Source of the DNA: Lachnospiraceae bacterium | GTDB taxonomy: Bacteria > Bacillota_A > Clostridia > Lachnospirales > Lachnospiraceae | Direction: 5' to 3' | NCBI GenBank assembly: GCA_021770615.1 | Contig: JAETQR010000016.1 | Location: 20,031 to 84,030, forward strand | DNA: 64,000 nucleotides | In this document: positions 24,669 to 33,849 of the stretch, piece by piece | Layout: each line of letters opens with the position of its first letter | Position numbering within the stretch: the stretch's first letter is position 1 | Notes under the pieces: generated by a model | Told to the model about the DNA's origin: nothing | What the model saw: the letters and a program-made list of their open reading frames with translations, nothing else | The model's database searches: none | Position numbers and translations under genes: made by a program

Positions 24669-26096
24669 TCATTGTTTCTTTACATTCTCTGATCTGGGGA
24701 GGCTGATGCGGCAGAATCTTCTCATAAACTGCTTGTAATTAAATGGAAGAAGTGGATAAATATAGCTTTTTCCGGAAATCGTTTTGTTGCAGACGATACA
24801 TACGATCGTAAGCAGGATTCCGGCGGCATATCCGTACACATGGAAAGCTGCGGTCAGGCATATGAGGATAAGTCTCATGAACTTTAATGCATATCCTAAT
24901 TCAAAGCTGACTTGTGTATAATTGGCGACTGCGACAAAGGCCATATATAACATGATTTCCGAATTGAACCATCCGGAGCTTACGGTGTAGTCCCCCAATA
25001 CGATACCAGCGACTACGCTTAAAGGGGTACTGAACATGCTTGGTGTGTTCAGGGATGCCAGGCGCAGTCCGTCAATTGCAAATTCGAGGATCAGGAGTTG
25101 GACAAAGATCGGGATATTAACCGGGTCTGTGATCTGGATGAAGGAAAGGCATTCGGGGATCCATTCCGGTTTCATGAACAGGAGTAAAAAGGTTGGTGTC
25201 AGGAGCACTGCAAGGATATTTATGATGATTCTCGACAGCCGGAGATATGTGCCTGTAACAGGTGGGAAGTAATAATCATCCGCATCTTCAATGATATCAA
25301 ATACCGAGGTCGGGAGGATCATCGCAGAGGGAGAAGTATCTACCAGAATGACGATGCTTCCCTCAAGAATGCTTGCGGCGGTCGTATCGGGACGTTCTGT
25401 AAACTTAAATTTGGGAAATGGATTGTACCATTTGTGTTGATAGAGACATTCTGCCAGACTTTCCTGATTCATAGTCAGCGCATCCACATCGATCTGACTC
25501 AGGCGTTTTTTGATGTCGTTTAACATTTTTTGTTCCACCCGGTCAGACATATAGGCAATGACTACGTCTGTGCGGGAACTTTTTCCGACGGTATTCATTT
25601 CCATCACCAGTTTGGGAGAGCGGATTCGCCGGCGGATCAGAGCTGTGTTATACACTACGGTTTCTACAAAGCCATCTTTGGAACCCCGCATAACTTTATC
25701 TTTTTCAGGCTCATCCACGCTTCTTGCGGGATAGGTACGAAAGTCCATGGCGAGGAACTGGTCAAAGCCATCTACGATCAAAACGGGAACACCGGACAGA
25801 AGTCTTTGGATCAGATTGTTTTCATCCGAAATCAGATCGATCTCTCCATAGGGGAGATTGTTTTTGAGAAAGTCATGGGCTGTCTCCGGCATTTGTTCCG
25901 GTGTGATCTTGTACATGAATTCCATTATTTTTTCCATAACTTCATCTTTACAGAAACCATCAATAAAATAAAAACAAGCCGCTCTGCCACCGATCGTCAC
26001 CACCCTGTAGATCAGATCAAAGCTTTTATTGATCTGAAAAAGTTCATCAATATATTTTTTGTTTCTGTTAAAATCTTTGGAGAAAGTATCTGCCAT
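24669..26096 (-). CDS. spoVAF: GerA/SpoVAF-family spore germination membrane protein, orphan
   Basis: 475 residues, ATG behind AGGAGG. The N-terminal soluble half starts with an R-N-K-K-Y-I-D-E-L-F segment and S-F-D-L-I-Y-R-V-V-T-I-G-G-R; the centre has D-V-V-I-A-Y-M-S-D and the family hallmark S-I-V-I-L-V-D-T-S-P-S-A-M-I-L-P-T; five or so membrane helices form the C-terminal half. SpoVAF and GerAA proteins form germinant-responsive channels in the inner spore membrane. There is no gerAB, gerAC or spoVA neighbour, so it acts as an orphan here. SpoVAF rather than GerAA is favoured from the short N-terminus. Confidence 0.88.
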   Translation of the reverse strand: MADTFSKDFNRNKKYIDELFQINKSFDLIYRVVTIGGRAACFYFIDGFCKDEVMEKIMEFMYKITPEQMPETAHDFLKNNLPYGEIDLISDENNLIQRLLSGVPVLIVDGFDQFLAMDFRTYPARSVDEPEKDKVMRGSKDGFVETVVYNTALIRRRIRSPKLVMEMNTVGKSSRTDVVIAYMSDRVEQKMLNDIKKRLSQIDVDALTMNQESLAECLYQHKWYNPFPKFKFTERPDTTAASILEGSIVILVDTSPSAMILPTSVFDIIEDADDYYFPPVTGTYLRLSRIIINILAVLLTPTFLLLFMKPEWIPECLSFIQITDPVNIPIFVQLLILEFAIDGLRLASLNTPSMFSTPLSVVAGIVLGDYTVSSGWFNSEIMLYMAFVAVANYTQVSFELGYALKFMRLILICLTAAFHVYGYAAGILLTIVCIVCNKTISGKSYIYPLLPFNYKQFMRRFCRISLPRSENVKKQ

Positions 26097-26197
26097 CCCT
26101 GAAACCTCCTGTATTTGTTCTCATGTATGCTATCAGAGTAAAGTATTGGCATAATTTATAAAATTATACGAAAGATGCGGTTAAAAGAGGAAAAATC

Positions 26198-26226
26198 TTG
26201 CTTTTTATGTAAAAATTTTATATACT
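26198..26226 (+). promoter_or_regulatory. Promoter of the hydrogenase/MCP gene
   Basis: TTGCTT (26198-26203), 17-bp spacer, TATACT (26221-26226). It is about 50 bp upstream of the start codon, divergent from the spoVAF-like gene. Confidence 0.6.
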
Positions 26227-26276
26227 GTAAATATATAAATGTCAGGAACAAATGAAAAAAGATGAGGGGGCAAGCG

Positions 26277-28214
26277 ATGAGTATTATACAGGTTGATAAG
26301 GATAAGTGTGTGGGGTGTAACGCATGTGTAAGAGCGTGTCCGGTTGGAGATGCCAATATCGCAAAGATGGATGAAGAAGGTAAACTCCGGATTTTGATCG
26401 ATGATGAGAAGTGTATCAAATGTGGTGCGTGTATTCATGCATGTTCGCATGGGTCGCGATCGTTTGTGGATGACATTGATCGCTTCCTTTCTGACTTAAA
26501 AAATGGGGAGGAGATTGCAATGATCGCCGCACCGTCGATCAAGGTAGCGTTTGATGGCAACTGGCGGCATGCGCTTCAGTGGCTTCGTAATCAGGGGATC
26601 AAAAAGATTTATGACGTATCTTACGGGGCAGATATATGTACGTGGGCGCACTTGAGATATATGAAACAGCATCCGGGGGCCAAAGTGATATCCCAGCCTT
26701 GTGCGGCTGTCGTAAATTACATATTGAGTCACAGGCCGGAACTGCTTTCAAACTTATCCCCGATCCACAGTCCGATGCTGTGTCTTGCTGTTTATATGAA
26801 AAAGGTTCTTGGATTTAAGGGAAAAATTGCAGCGATTTCACCTTGTATCGCAAAAATTGACGAGTTCCGCGATACAGGGCTGATCGATTATAATGTGACG
26901 ATGGTCCATTTGAAAGAATATTTTGACAGGGAAGGAGTGAATCTTCCTGAGATAAAAATCTATAGTGAATTTGAGTTTGATGATTATCAGGGGCTTGAGG
27001 GAGCGATTTACCCCAAACCGGGTGGTCTGATGAGTAACCTTTTGCTTCATGAGCCGGATATGAATGTCATAACTTCGGAGGGAACGGAGAAGCTATATCG
27101 CGAGCTGGATCAGTACGTAAATCAGAAGAAAGAATATCTCCCTGATGTATTTGATGTGTTGAACTGCGAGACCGGGTGTAACGGAGGTCCTGCGATCGGA
27201 GTAGATTATCAGCGTTTTGCGATGAATGATATCATGCATGATGTGGAGATCTATGCACACAAAAAGAGAAAAGAAGGGACGAAAAAGACAAGAAAAGGCT
27301 ATGAGGATAAACAGTTTGCAGAGTTTGACAACAAGCTTGTGCTTGAGGATTATATCAGAGAGTACAGGCCTCGTCAGGTTAAGAAACTGACGGTGTCAGA
27401 ACAGGAGATCCAGAAGGCATTTGAAATACTCGGTAAGCAGACTGAGGTGGAAAAGAATTTTGACTGCCATGCCTGTGGTTATAGTTCCTGTCGGGAGATG
27501 GCAATCGCACTTGCCAAAGGTATCAATGAAAAAGAGAATTGTCATCAGTATATGTTAGAGAGCATCAAGAAGGAACGGAAAAAAGTAAACAGCGTAAATG
27601 CGGAAGTCGTTGCTATGAATCAGGAGTTAATGGATATTTTTGGTGAACTTACAAGAAACATCGAGAAGGTTAAGAAACAGGCCGTACTTATTCAGGAGTC
27701 CGGGCAGAGAAGTTCTACGGAGATGACTTCGGTGGCTGAACATATGAGTGAATTAAATGAGTTGAATCAGAATATTTCGGGATCGATGCAGGATATCAAT
27801 GAAAATGTAGAACGTTATAATCTGATGACACAGGATGTAGAGAGTATCGCCGGGAAAATTAATCTTCTCTCGCTCAATGCTGCAATCGAGGCGGCCAGAG
27901 CAGGGGATGCAGGAAGAGGGTTCTCAGTCGTTGCCACAAATATCCGTGATCTTTCGGAAAATTCCAAAGAAGCAGTGGGAAGTGCGAAGGAAAATGATGA
28001 GGGAATCCACAGGGCGATCAATAGTATTAATGACATCATACAGAATTTTAATGACGAGATCAAGGGACTTGTAAAATCTGTAGATGCTGCTGTAGAAAAT
28101 GTAAATCAGTCTTCTGCAAACAGCGATGAGATCCAGAATTCTATGGCAGAGGTATCCATGATCGCTGAAAAGGTTCAGGAAGTGATCGATAAGACAAATC
28201 ATATTCTTGGCTGA
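26277..28214 (+). CDS. Sensory [FeFe]-hydrogenase-like protein fused to a methyl-accepting chemotaxis signalling domain
   Basis: 645 residues from ATG 26277 (GAGGGGG upstream). Two [4Fe-4S] ferredoxin motifs: [12 protein letters not shown] and [11 protein letters not shown]. The hydrogenase large domain (residues about 85-345) has H-cluster-like motifs S-Q-P-C-A-A, S-P-C-I-A-K and C-E-T-G-C-N-G-G. A further Fe-S motif C-H-A-C-G-Y-S-S-C is near 405. The C-terminal about 200 residues are an MCP-type coiled coil with the tip [20 protein letters not shown]. This is the sensory type rather than a catalytic hydrogenase; it probably reports H2 or redox state. No CheA/CheW genes are nearby. Confidence 0.9.
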   Translation: MSIIQVDKDKCVGCNACVRACPVGDANIAKMDEEGKLRILIDDEKCIKCGACIHACSHGSRSFVDDIDRFLSDLKNGEEIAMIAAPSIKVAFDGNWRHALQWLRNQGIKKIYDVSYGADICTWAHLRYMKQHPGAKVISQPCAAVVNYILSHRPELLSNLSPIHSPMLCLAVYMKKVLGFKGKIAAISPCIAKIDEFRDTGLIDYNVTMVHLKEYFDREGVNLPEIKIYSEFEFDDYQGLEGAIYPKPGGLMSNLLLHEPDMNVITSEGTEKLYRELDQYVNQKKEYLPDVFDVLNCETGCNGGPAIGVDYQRFAMNDIMHDVEIYAHKKRKEGTKKTRKGYEDKQFAEFDNKLVLEDYIREYRPRQVKKLTVSEQEIQKAFEILGKQTEVEKNFDCHACGYSSCREMAIALAKGINEKENCHQYMLESIKKERKKVNSVNAEVVAMNQELMDIFGELTRNIEKVKKQAVLIQESGQRSSTEMTSVAEHMSELNELNQNISGSMQDINENVERYNLMTQDVESIAGKINLLSLNAAIEAARAGDAGRGFSVVATNIRDLSENSKEAVGSAKENDEGIHRAINSINDIIQNFNDEIKGLVKSVDAAVENVNQSSANSDEIQNSMAEVSMIAEKVQEVIDKTNHILG

Positions 28215-28253
28215 CAAGCAGAAGTGGATCCAGGATTTAAACTGAAAATGATC

Positions 28254-28288
28254 AGAGGTGTGCCTTCTGTTTTGGCGCACCTCTTTTG
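28254..28288 (+). terminator. Terminator of the hydrogenase/MCP gene
   Basis: An 11-bp stem AGAGGTGTGCC (28254-28264) with GGCGCACCTCT (28274-28284), followed by TTTT. Confidence 0.8.
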
Positions 28289-28297
28289 TATGATTAT

Positions 28298-28547
28298 GAA
28301 AATCAATTTTTAATCATCGCAACCTCTGGGAATCAATAACTTCGTATAACAGCAGAAATATTTTCTGATCCGGACCCGCTTCCGCTTAAAATAAACATGT
28401 AGCGGTACTAAGGCTGCAAGGTGCAAAGCACCTTATACGCAGCCTAAGGACCGACACGTTTATACGGTCCTTATCAGAAAATATTTCTGCTGCTATACGA
28501 AGCTTCATTAGCTTTGCACGAATTGCGATAATTAAAAATTGATTTCC
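28298..28547. repeat. Palindromic element, family P copy 2 (about 250 bp)
   Basis: The outer arms 28298-28322 and 28523-28547 are inverted with two mismatches (core AATCAATTTTTAAT). The next arms, CAGCAGAAATATTTTCTGAT and its complement, correspond to the copy-1 arms but both sides have changed, keeping pairing. The centre (ATAAACATGTAGCGGTAC, GCAAGGTGCAA, CCTAAGGACCGACACG) is nearly identical to copy 1. It follows the hydrogenase terminator directly; no gene is seen in 28215-28646. Confidence 0.85.
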
Positions 28548-28567
28548 ACGACAAAATGTGTTTGAGG

Positions 28568-28596
28568 TTGACAAACGATCGTCAGACATTTAAAAT
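28568..28596 (+). promoter_or_regulatory. Promoter upstream of the DUF4250 gene
   Basis: TTGACA (28568-28573), 17-bp spacer, TAAAAT (28591-28596). Confidence 0.65.
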
Positions 28597-28646
28597 TATA
28601 TTGCATGAAATCAGCAGGTGGATCTACACCAGAAAGGGAGGATATT

Positions 28647-28823
28647 ATGAGCATACCGGGTGACCCCATTATATTGCTTAGCTATGCCAATACACAGTTG
28701 CGTGACCAATACGCAACATTGGAGGAATTTTGCAAGACAAATGATATTGATGAGGAGACGCTCCGTGAGACTCTTGGCAGTCTTGATTATCATTATGATG
28801 AGGTGACAAACCAGTTCATATAA
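28647..28823 (+). CDS. DUF4250-family small protein
   Basis: 58 residues behind GGGAGGA, ATG 28647. The pattern P-G-D-P-I-I-L-L-S-Y-A-N-T-Q-L-R-D-Q-Y, then a helical segment and Y-D-E-V-T-N-Q-F at the end, matches DUF4250 proteins common in Clostridia and Bacteroidetes. The function is unknown. It begins a group with the N-acetyltransferase 5 bp downstream. Confidence 0.85.
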   Translation: MSIPGDPIILLSYANTQLRDQYATLEEFCKTNDIDEETLRETLGSLDYHYDEVTNQFI

Positions 28824-28828
28824 AGTAC

Positions 28829-29275
28829 ATGAATATAGAGGACATTAAGTTTCAGCATGAGATAAATCTAGCTGATTATAACAGGCTCCGGGAAAGTGTG
28901 GATTTTATCCGGATCACGCCGGAGCGGGCAAAGTGTGCCCTGGAAAATTCCCTGTACCGGATCATTGCTGTAGATGGGGATACGCCTGTCGGGATGGCCC
29001 GGGTAGTCGGAGACGGCGGATATGTTTTTTTTATCTGTGATGTGATCGTACATCCCGAATACCAGTCGAAAGGACTTGGGAGAAAACTGATCGAACGTGT
29101 TCTTAGCTGGTTGGAGGATCAGGTCGATGAGGGTGAGACGATCATGGTAAACCTTATGTCTGCACTGAATAAAGAGGAATTTTACAGCAAGCTTGGGTTT
29201 CATAAGCGGCCTTTTGGAAATCATGGCTCCGGTATGTCCAAGTGGATCAGTGGAGACTCGAAACAGAGATTCTGA
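28829..29275 (+). CDS. GNAT-family N-acetyltransferase
   Basis: 148 residues. The acetyl-CoA-binding motif Q-S-K-G-L-G-R-K-L-I is near residue 75, preceded by the D-V-I-V-H-P-E-Y strand. The substrate is unknown. The ATG lies 5 bp after the DUF4250 stop and has no strong ribosome binding site, so translation may be coupled. Confidence 0.88.
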   Translation: MNIEDIKFQHEINLADYNRLRESVDFIRITPERAKCALENSLYRIIAVDGDTPVGMARVVGDGGYVFFICDVIVHPEYQSKGLGRKLIERVLSWLEDQVDEGETIMVNLMSALNKEEFYSKLGFHKRPFGNHGSGMSKWISGDSKQRF

Positions 29276-29316
29276 CAGGATGGGGTGCGGACGGAAAAGG
29301 TAAGGAGATGTATAAC

Positions 29317-30024
29317 ATGTATCAGTGTAAAGACAGGGTGTCGTACAGCAGAATCGACACAGAAGGTAAACTAAAGGTGCATGCGATCGTAAATGTATTA
29401 CAGGACTGCTGTCTGTTTCACAGCGAGGAAGTGGGACGCTCCTGTATGGATCTTAAGGAGGATGCGCACGCATGGCTTGTGAATTCGTGGCATATTGTAT
29501 TTAAGCGGCGGCCGTCTATGGGAGAGGAATTTATCACAAAAACATGGCCATATAAATTCCGCGGTATTTTTGGAATGAGAAATTTTCTGATGGAGAGCAT
29601 GGAGGGAGAGACACTTGTATATGCCGACTCTCAGTGGTTTTACTTTGATCAGAAGACGGGTAAGCCGATCAAACCGACGCCGGAGGAAGTAGAGCCCTTT
29701 GGTATGGGAGAGGCGTATCCGATGGAATATACTTCGAGAAAGGTGACATATCCGGAAGAATTGGAGTACTATGACACGGTCCGGGTATGTGAGAATCACA
29801 TGGATACGAATGAACATGTCAATAATGGCGAGTATATCCGTATTGCCGCTAACTGCCTTCCGACCGGTTACCAGGTAGATGAGCTGCGGGTGGAGTACCG
29901 CCTTGCAGCAAAGCTCGGTGATGAAATGGACATATACACAAAAAGGATGAAGGATTGTTTTTATGTGGTGATGGCAAATAAAGAGAAATCACCATATGTG
30001 ATCACCTGTTTTCAGGGAGAGTAA
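29317..30024 (+). CDS. Acyl-ACP thioesterase
   Basis: 235 residues. I chose ATG 29317, 9 bp after AAGGAG; the earlier ATG 29308 touches that site. Two hot-dog domains are visible. The N-terminal one has the Y-S-R-I-D-T/V-L-Q-D-C pattern, and the second carries the catalytic N-E-H-V-N-N-G-E-Y motif of the FatA/FatB-like family (PF01643). It releases fatty acids from acyl carrier protein. It is probably co-transcribed with the GNAT gene. Confidence 0.9.
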   Translation: MYQCKDRVSYSRIDTEGKLKVHAIVNVLQDCCLFHSEEVGRSCMDLKEDAHAWLVNSWHIVFKRRPSMGEEFITKTWPYKFRGIFGMRNFLMESMEGETLVYADSQWFYFDQKTGKPIKPTPEEVEPFGMGEAYPMEYTSRKVTYPEELEYYDTVRVCENHMDTNEHVNNGEYIRIAANCLPTGYQVDELRVEYRLAAKLGDEMDIYTKRMKDCFYVVMANKEKSPYVITCFQGE

Positions 30025-30071
30025 CTGACTTTCAGGTAAACTGCAGTCCGGGAAGGAAAAAGGGGATAGAA

Positions 30072-30917
30072 ATGAATGTAGAAGAAAAGGTGTTGGGGAG
30101 AGTGGTGAGGCTGTATGCAGCCAAAACGACAAATAACGGGGTTTATCTGAGCTCTTATGAGTATCCGGAACTCAGTGTACTTTTGCCAAATAATCAGGTT
30201 CCGGAGGATATAGAGAAAGGCGATATCCTTTCTGTGTTTTTATATAAAGATTCCGAAGACCGTCTGATCGCCACTACGTCAGAGCCATTTGTCACGTTGG
30301 GGAGGATCGGCAAGCTTAAGGTCACGGATGTAACAAATATCGGTGCATTTCTTGACTGGGGGCTTGCAAAGGATTTGTTTCTTCCGTTTAAGGAGCAGAC
30401 ACACCGGGTAAAGAACGGCGAGGAAGTGCTTGTGGCGCTTTATATCGACAAAAGCAGCCGCCTCTGCGCCACGATGCATGTGTATGACTATCTTTCCGTG
30501 GATGGGGAATTTCAGGTGAATGATCATGTGACAGGACGCGTGTATGAACTGACGGATTCTTTTGGCGCTTTTGTGGCAGTGGAAGATAAATATTCTGCGC
30601 TTATCCCCCACAATGAGATGAACCGGGAGATCCGGGTAGGAGAGGTCGTTTCAGCCCGGATCAAAGAAGTGCGGGAGGATGGGAAACTTACGCTTAGTCT
30701 TCAGGAAAAACTTCCGGTACAGATGGGGATCGATGCAAAGACGGTAATGGAGAAACTGGAGGCAGCAGGCGGATTTCTTCCGTTTCACGATAAGACGTCT
30801 CCGGAGATCATAAAAAGGGAGTTCCAGATGAGTAAAAATGCGTTTAAGAGGGCGATCGGACGTCTCATGAAAGAGGGACAGATAGCGATCGGGCCGGATG
30901 GTATCCGGAAGAAATAA
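30072..30917 (+). CDS. cvfB: S1-domain RNA-binding protein, CvfB family
   Basis: 281 residues. Three S1-like beta barrels are followed by a C-terminal winged helix. The second S1 domain has G-A-F-L-D-W-G-L-A-K-D-L-F-L-P, the third F-G-A-F-V-A-V-E-D-K-Y-S-A-L-I-P, and the end has F-K-R-A-I-G-R-L-M-K-E-G. CvfB (YitL) binds RNA and affects virulence gene expression in Staphylococcus; the direct target is not known here. Confidence 0.9.
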   Translation: MNVEEKVLGRVVRLYAAKTTNNGVYLSSYEYPELSVLLPNNQVPEDIEKGDILSVFLYKDSEDRLIATTSEPFVTLGRIGKLKVTDVTNIGAFLDWGLAKDLFLPFKEQTHRVKNGEEVLVALYIDKSSRLCATMHVYDYLSVDGEFQVNDHVTGRVYELTDSFGAFVAVEDKYSALIPHNEMNREIRVGEVVSARIKEVREDGKLTLSLQEKLPVQMGIDAKTVMEKLEAAGGFLPFHDKTSPEIIKREFQMSKNAFKRAIGRLMKEGQIAIGPDGIRKK

Positions 30918-30922
30918 TGGAT

Positions 30923-33325
30923 TTAGTCTGGACGGTTCCAGAAGGAATGAAGGATTTCTTTCATTCCTTTTTTGTTTGTAATATGGTAGGGGATCCATTC
31001 TTTGGGAAAGAGTTCAAGGTAACTTCTCTGGGTAAAGCGTTCATCCAAAAGAAGGATAGCCCCTTTATCACTGGCGGTCCGTATTACCCGGCCGCCCGCC
31101 TGAAATACTTTATTGATACCGGGATACAGATAGGCGTAATCGAAACCATTTCCCTTTTTTGCATCGTAATACCGTTTAAATAATTCCCGTTCATTGCATA
31201 CCTGGGGAAGGCCGGTTCCCACGATCGCTGTGCCGATCAGGCGGTCTTCTTTCAGGTCGATTCCCTCACCGAAAATGCCTCCCATCACGCAGAGTCCGAC
31301 AAGGGTGTGGTCGTTTTCAGAATCAAAAGCATTTAAAAAAGCCTCTTTTTCCAGCTCATCCATTGACTGGCTCTGAATGATGATGTCTGTATCTGCCGGA
31401 ACGTTCATACAGGCATGGACGTGGTTTAAAAACGCATAGGAGGGGAAAAAGACCATATAATTTCCCTGTCTGGCGGCGATAAATTCCTCGATATAAGAGG
31501 CTATTTTTTTGTATTCATGCTCGTTTCTCCGGGTGTATTTGCTTGTCACATCATTGGCAATGATCACTTCCCGCTGTGTTTCCTGAAAGGAAGATTTGGC
31601 GTAAACGGCGTAGTCATCCTCTGTGGTGGAAAGCTGTTCCCTGTAATAACGGACCGGCAGCAGAGTGGCGGAAAAGAAAGCAGTTCCACGGGCGTGCTCC
31701 AGTGTGTCTTCCAGACGGGCAGAAGGATCCATGCACTGTAGTTTAATGCGAAAATTATTTTCAGGATCATAGTCTGTATAAATCTTGTATTTGTCGTCTA
31801 AAACGTCGTAAATATTCAGAAAATGGCGAATGTCAAAAAAGAAATTCAGTATCGTTTCCCGCTCTGGCAGATCATGGATTTCTTTCGTGAATAATTCATA
31901 GCTGTTTATGACTCTCATGAGCTGAAAACTAAACGAGGAGATATCGTCGATCACTTCAAATTCATCGCATTGGTGTTTCCAGTCCAGCATGGTTTTGTTG
32001 CATTTTTCGATGGAGGCGATGAATATTTTTATGATGTATTGGACCTCCGGCGGATAGGATTTATGGGATTCCGCTTTTAAGATTCGTTTCACTGCAAGGA
32101 AATGTTCTTTTACAAGAACAGCGCTGTACATTTCTCTGGCACGCTCTACCAGATTGTGTGCTTCATCAATGAGAAACAAAAAAGAATCTTTTTTCCCATC
32201 TGAGAAAAAACGGCGCAGATAGACATTTGGATCAAATGCGTAATTGTAATCGCAAATGATGCTGTCGGCAAAAAGCGCGGCATCCAAACACATTTCAAAC
32301 GGGCATACCTGATGTTTTTCGGCATAGGAAAGGATTGTATCCCGGTCCATGTTTGTCTCGTGGATGAGCAGGTCATATACGCTGTCATTTACCCGGTCAT
32401 AGTGGCCTTTGGCGTAAGGGCAGGAGACGGGATTACAGTCAGGGGTTCCCTCCAGAAAACAAAGTTTCTCTTTAGAGGTTATCGTCAAATATTTAAAATT
32501 TAAGTTCTGGGCGGTAAGCAGTTGAAAACATTCCTGTGCGACCGTCCGGGTGATCGTCTTGGCAGTCAGATAAAAAATACGGTCTGCCAGTCCCTCGCCG
32601 ACTGCTTTTACGGATGGAAATACGGTAGATATCGTTTTTCCGACACCAGTGGGAGCCTGAATAAATATTTTTTTCTTTCGTTCCATCGTTTTATAGACGC
32701 AGGCAGCCAGATGGCGCTGCCCTTCCCTGTATTCAAAAGGAAATTCCAGATTTTGTATGGAGGTATTCCGCTTTTGTTTCCAGTCATACTCATAGACAGC
32801 CCATGGTTCATAGCGGTTGATCAGTTCTTCAAACCAGGTCCGGATTTCCAGATTCGTGTAAGTTTCTTTAAAACGACGTTCTTCTTCGGATTCCAGATGG
32901 CAGTAAGTGACCTGTACGGAAATGAAGGCCGGATTTTCTTTTTCGCAGATCATATAGGCGTAGCACATGGCCTGTGCTTTGTGGACAAAAAGGGGCTCTT
33001 TCAGCTGATGGATATCCATATATACCCCTTTTATCTCATCCACCATGATTTCAGAACCGTCACGCAGGATCCCATCGGCCCGTCCCTCTATTTTTAGTTC
33101 AAAAGTATCGGCCGTATCTTTGCTTTTTAGTTTGACGCACGTAAATAAAGGCACCTCTGCCTCATAACCGATGCCCATTCGTTTCTGTATTTTTCTGTGG
33201 ATCTTATTTCCCAGCGCCATAGCTTCTGTGTTCTTCACACCAAAACCAGTAGAGTTGATATCTCCTTCCCGAAAGATAAATTCCACCAGTGTCCGCACTG
33301 AGATTTTTACGGTGTTTATATCCAT
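30923..33325 (-). CDS. DinG/XPD-type superfamily 2 helicase with N-terminal PD-(D/E)XK-like nuclease domain
   Basis: 800 residues. Residues 1-200 look like a Cas4/RecB-like nuclease: a G-N-K-I-H helix, E-G-R-A-D-G-I and a V-D-E-I-K-G strand. The helicase part has Walker A A-P-T-G-V-G-K-T near 234, D-E-A-H near 395, and an Fe-S cysteine set C-F-L-E-G, D-C-N-P-V-S-C-P-Y, C-P-F-E-M-C between them. C-terminal motif VI is G-R-V-I-R. Fe-S XPD-like helicases unwind DNA in repair. The CvfB-side terminator lies inside its last codons. Confidence 0.9.
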   Translation of the reverse strand: MDINTVKISVRTLVEFIFREGDINSTGFGVKNTEAMALGNKIHRKIQKRMGIGYEAEVPLFTCVKLKSKDTADTFELKIEGRADGILRDGSEIMVDEIKGVYMDIHQLKEPLFVHKAQAMCYAYMICEKENPAFISVQVTYCHLESEEERRFKETYTNLEIRTWFEELINRYEPWAVYEYDWKQKRNTSIQNLEFPFEYREGQRHLAACVYKTMERKKKIFIQAPTGVGKTISTVFPSVKAVGEGLADRIFYLTAKTITRTVAQECFQLLTAQNLNFKYLTITSKEKLCFLEGTPDCNPVSCPYAKGHYDRVNDSVYDLLIHETNMDRDTILSYAEKHQVCPFEMCLDAALFADSIICDYNYAFDPNVYLRRFFSDGKKDSFLFLIDEAHNLVERAREMYSAVLVKEHFLAVKRILKAESHKSYPPEVQYIIKIFIASIEKCNKTMLDWKHQCDEFEVIDDISSFSFQLMRVINSYELFTKEIHDLPERETILNFFFDIRHFLNIYDVLDDKYKIYTDYDPENNFRIKLQCMDPSARLEDTLEHARGTAFFSATLLPVRYYREQLSTTEDDYAVYAKSSFQETQREVIIANDVTSKYTRRNEHEYKKIASYIEEFIAARQGNYMVFFPSYAFLNHVHACMNVPADTDIIIQSQSMDELEKEAFLNAFDSENDHTLVGLCVMGGIFGEGIDLKEDRLIGTAIVGTGLPQVCNERELFKRYYDAKKGNGFDYAYLYPGINKVFQAGGRVIRTASDKGAILLLDERFTQRSYLELFPKEWIPYHITNKKGMKEILHSFWNRPD
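30942..30976 (+). terminator. Terminator of cvfB, nested in the 3' end of the convergent helicase gene
   Basis: AAGGAATGAA (30942-30951) pairs with TTCATTCCTT (30960-30969), followed by a T-run. It overlaps the last codons of the helicase gene on the other strand. Confidence 0.75.
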
Positions 33326-33384
33326 GGGTCTATTGTATCAGAATTTTGGGGAAATGTATAGGGGGGAGGATTTTTGTGGGGTTT

Positions 33385-33453
33385 TGTCGATTGGTTGGAA
33401 AAAACAGGATGATATTTGTTGGATATTGTTGTAATTTGTCGAAATGCGTCGAA
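33385..33453 (+). promoter_or_regulatory. Spo0A-box region upstream of secreted-protein locus 2
   Basis: TGTCGAA (33437-33443) and CGTCGAA (33447-33453) start 10 bp apart; a degenerate TGTTGTA lies one turn earlier (33427-33433) and a single TGTCGAT at 33385-33391. The last box is followed by ACGAAAGTTCGAA, as at 2.97 and 41.3 kb (C-G-A-A-x-G-T). No clean -35 is visible; TATAAT at 33506-33511 may be the -10, which would put the boxes farther upstream than in the other two arrays. Confidence 0.65.
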
Positions 33454-33849
33454 CGAAAGTTCGAAAAAATGTGCTATAGCTATAGAATTTAAATTGTAAG
33501 TGTTGTATAATAAATTATAAGAGAATATGTTGTTAGGTCAGTTTTATTTGAGATTACTTTGAAGGGAATTATTTATGAAAGTAAGTAAATATAGATATAT
33601 TTTTTCGCGGTAGGTGTGTAAGAGACAGTCTTTATATAATACTAAATTATACAGATGCAATAGAGGCGTTCGAACAATACATTGAAAAGATTGTAGATAT
33701 TTTGTGAAATACGAACATTTGAGAGATTAACAGTGGGGATAGAATGGTGTTATCAGAGGTAACCTTCATTTTGGAGTTTGTTTTAAAAGATGGGAAGATG
33801 GAGAGGTTTTGTTTTTAAGGAATAACTTGCGTATAAGGACAGAATTTAC
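33454..33849 (+). other. Gene-free stretch between the Spo0A boxes and a decayed lipoprotein gene
   Basis: AT-rich. A short ATG frame at 33575, behind GAAGGGA, encodes only 12 residues before a TAG. Scattered stop codons interrupt every frame. It may hold the eroded 5' part of the pseudogene that follows; I see no confident match. Confidence 0.5.

Noticed and set aside
33611..33630. GTGTAAGAGACAG, similar to the Tn5 mosaic end used in library adapters
   Set aside because: It lacks two bases of the mosaic end and lies in a coherent AT-rich region next to alignable pseudogene sequence; chance similarity is more likely than adapter contamination.
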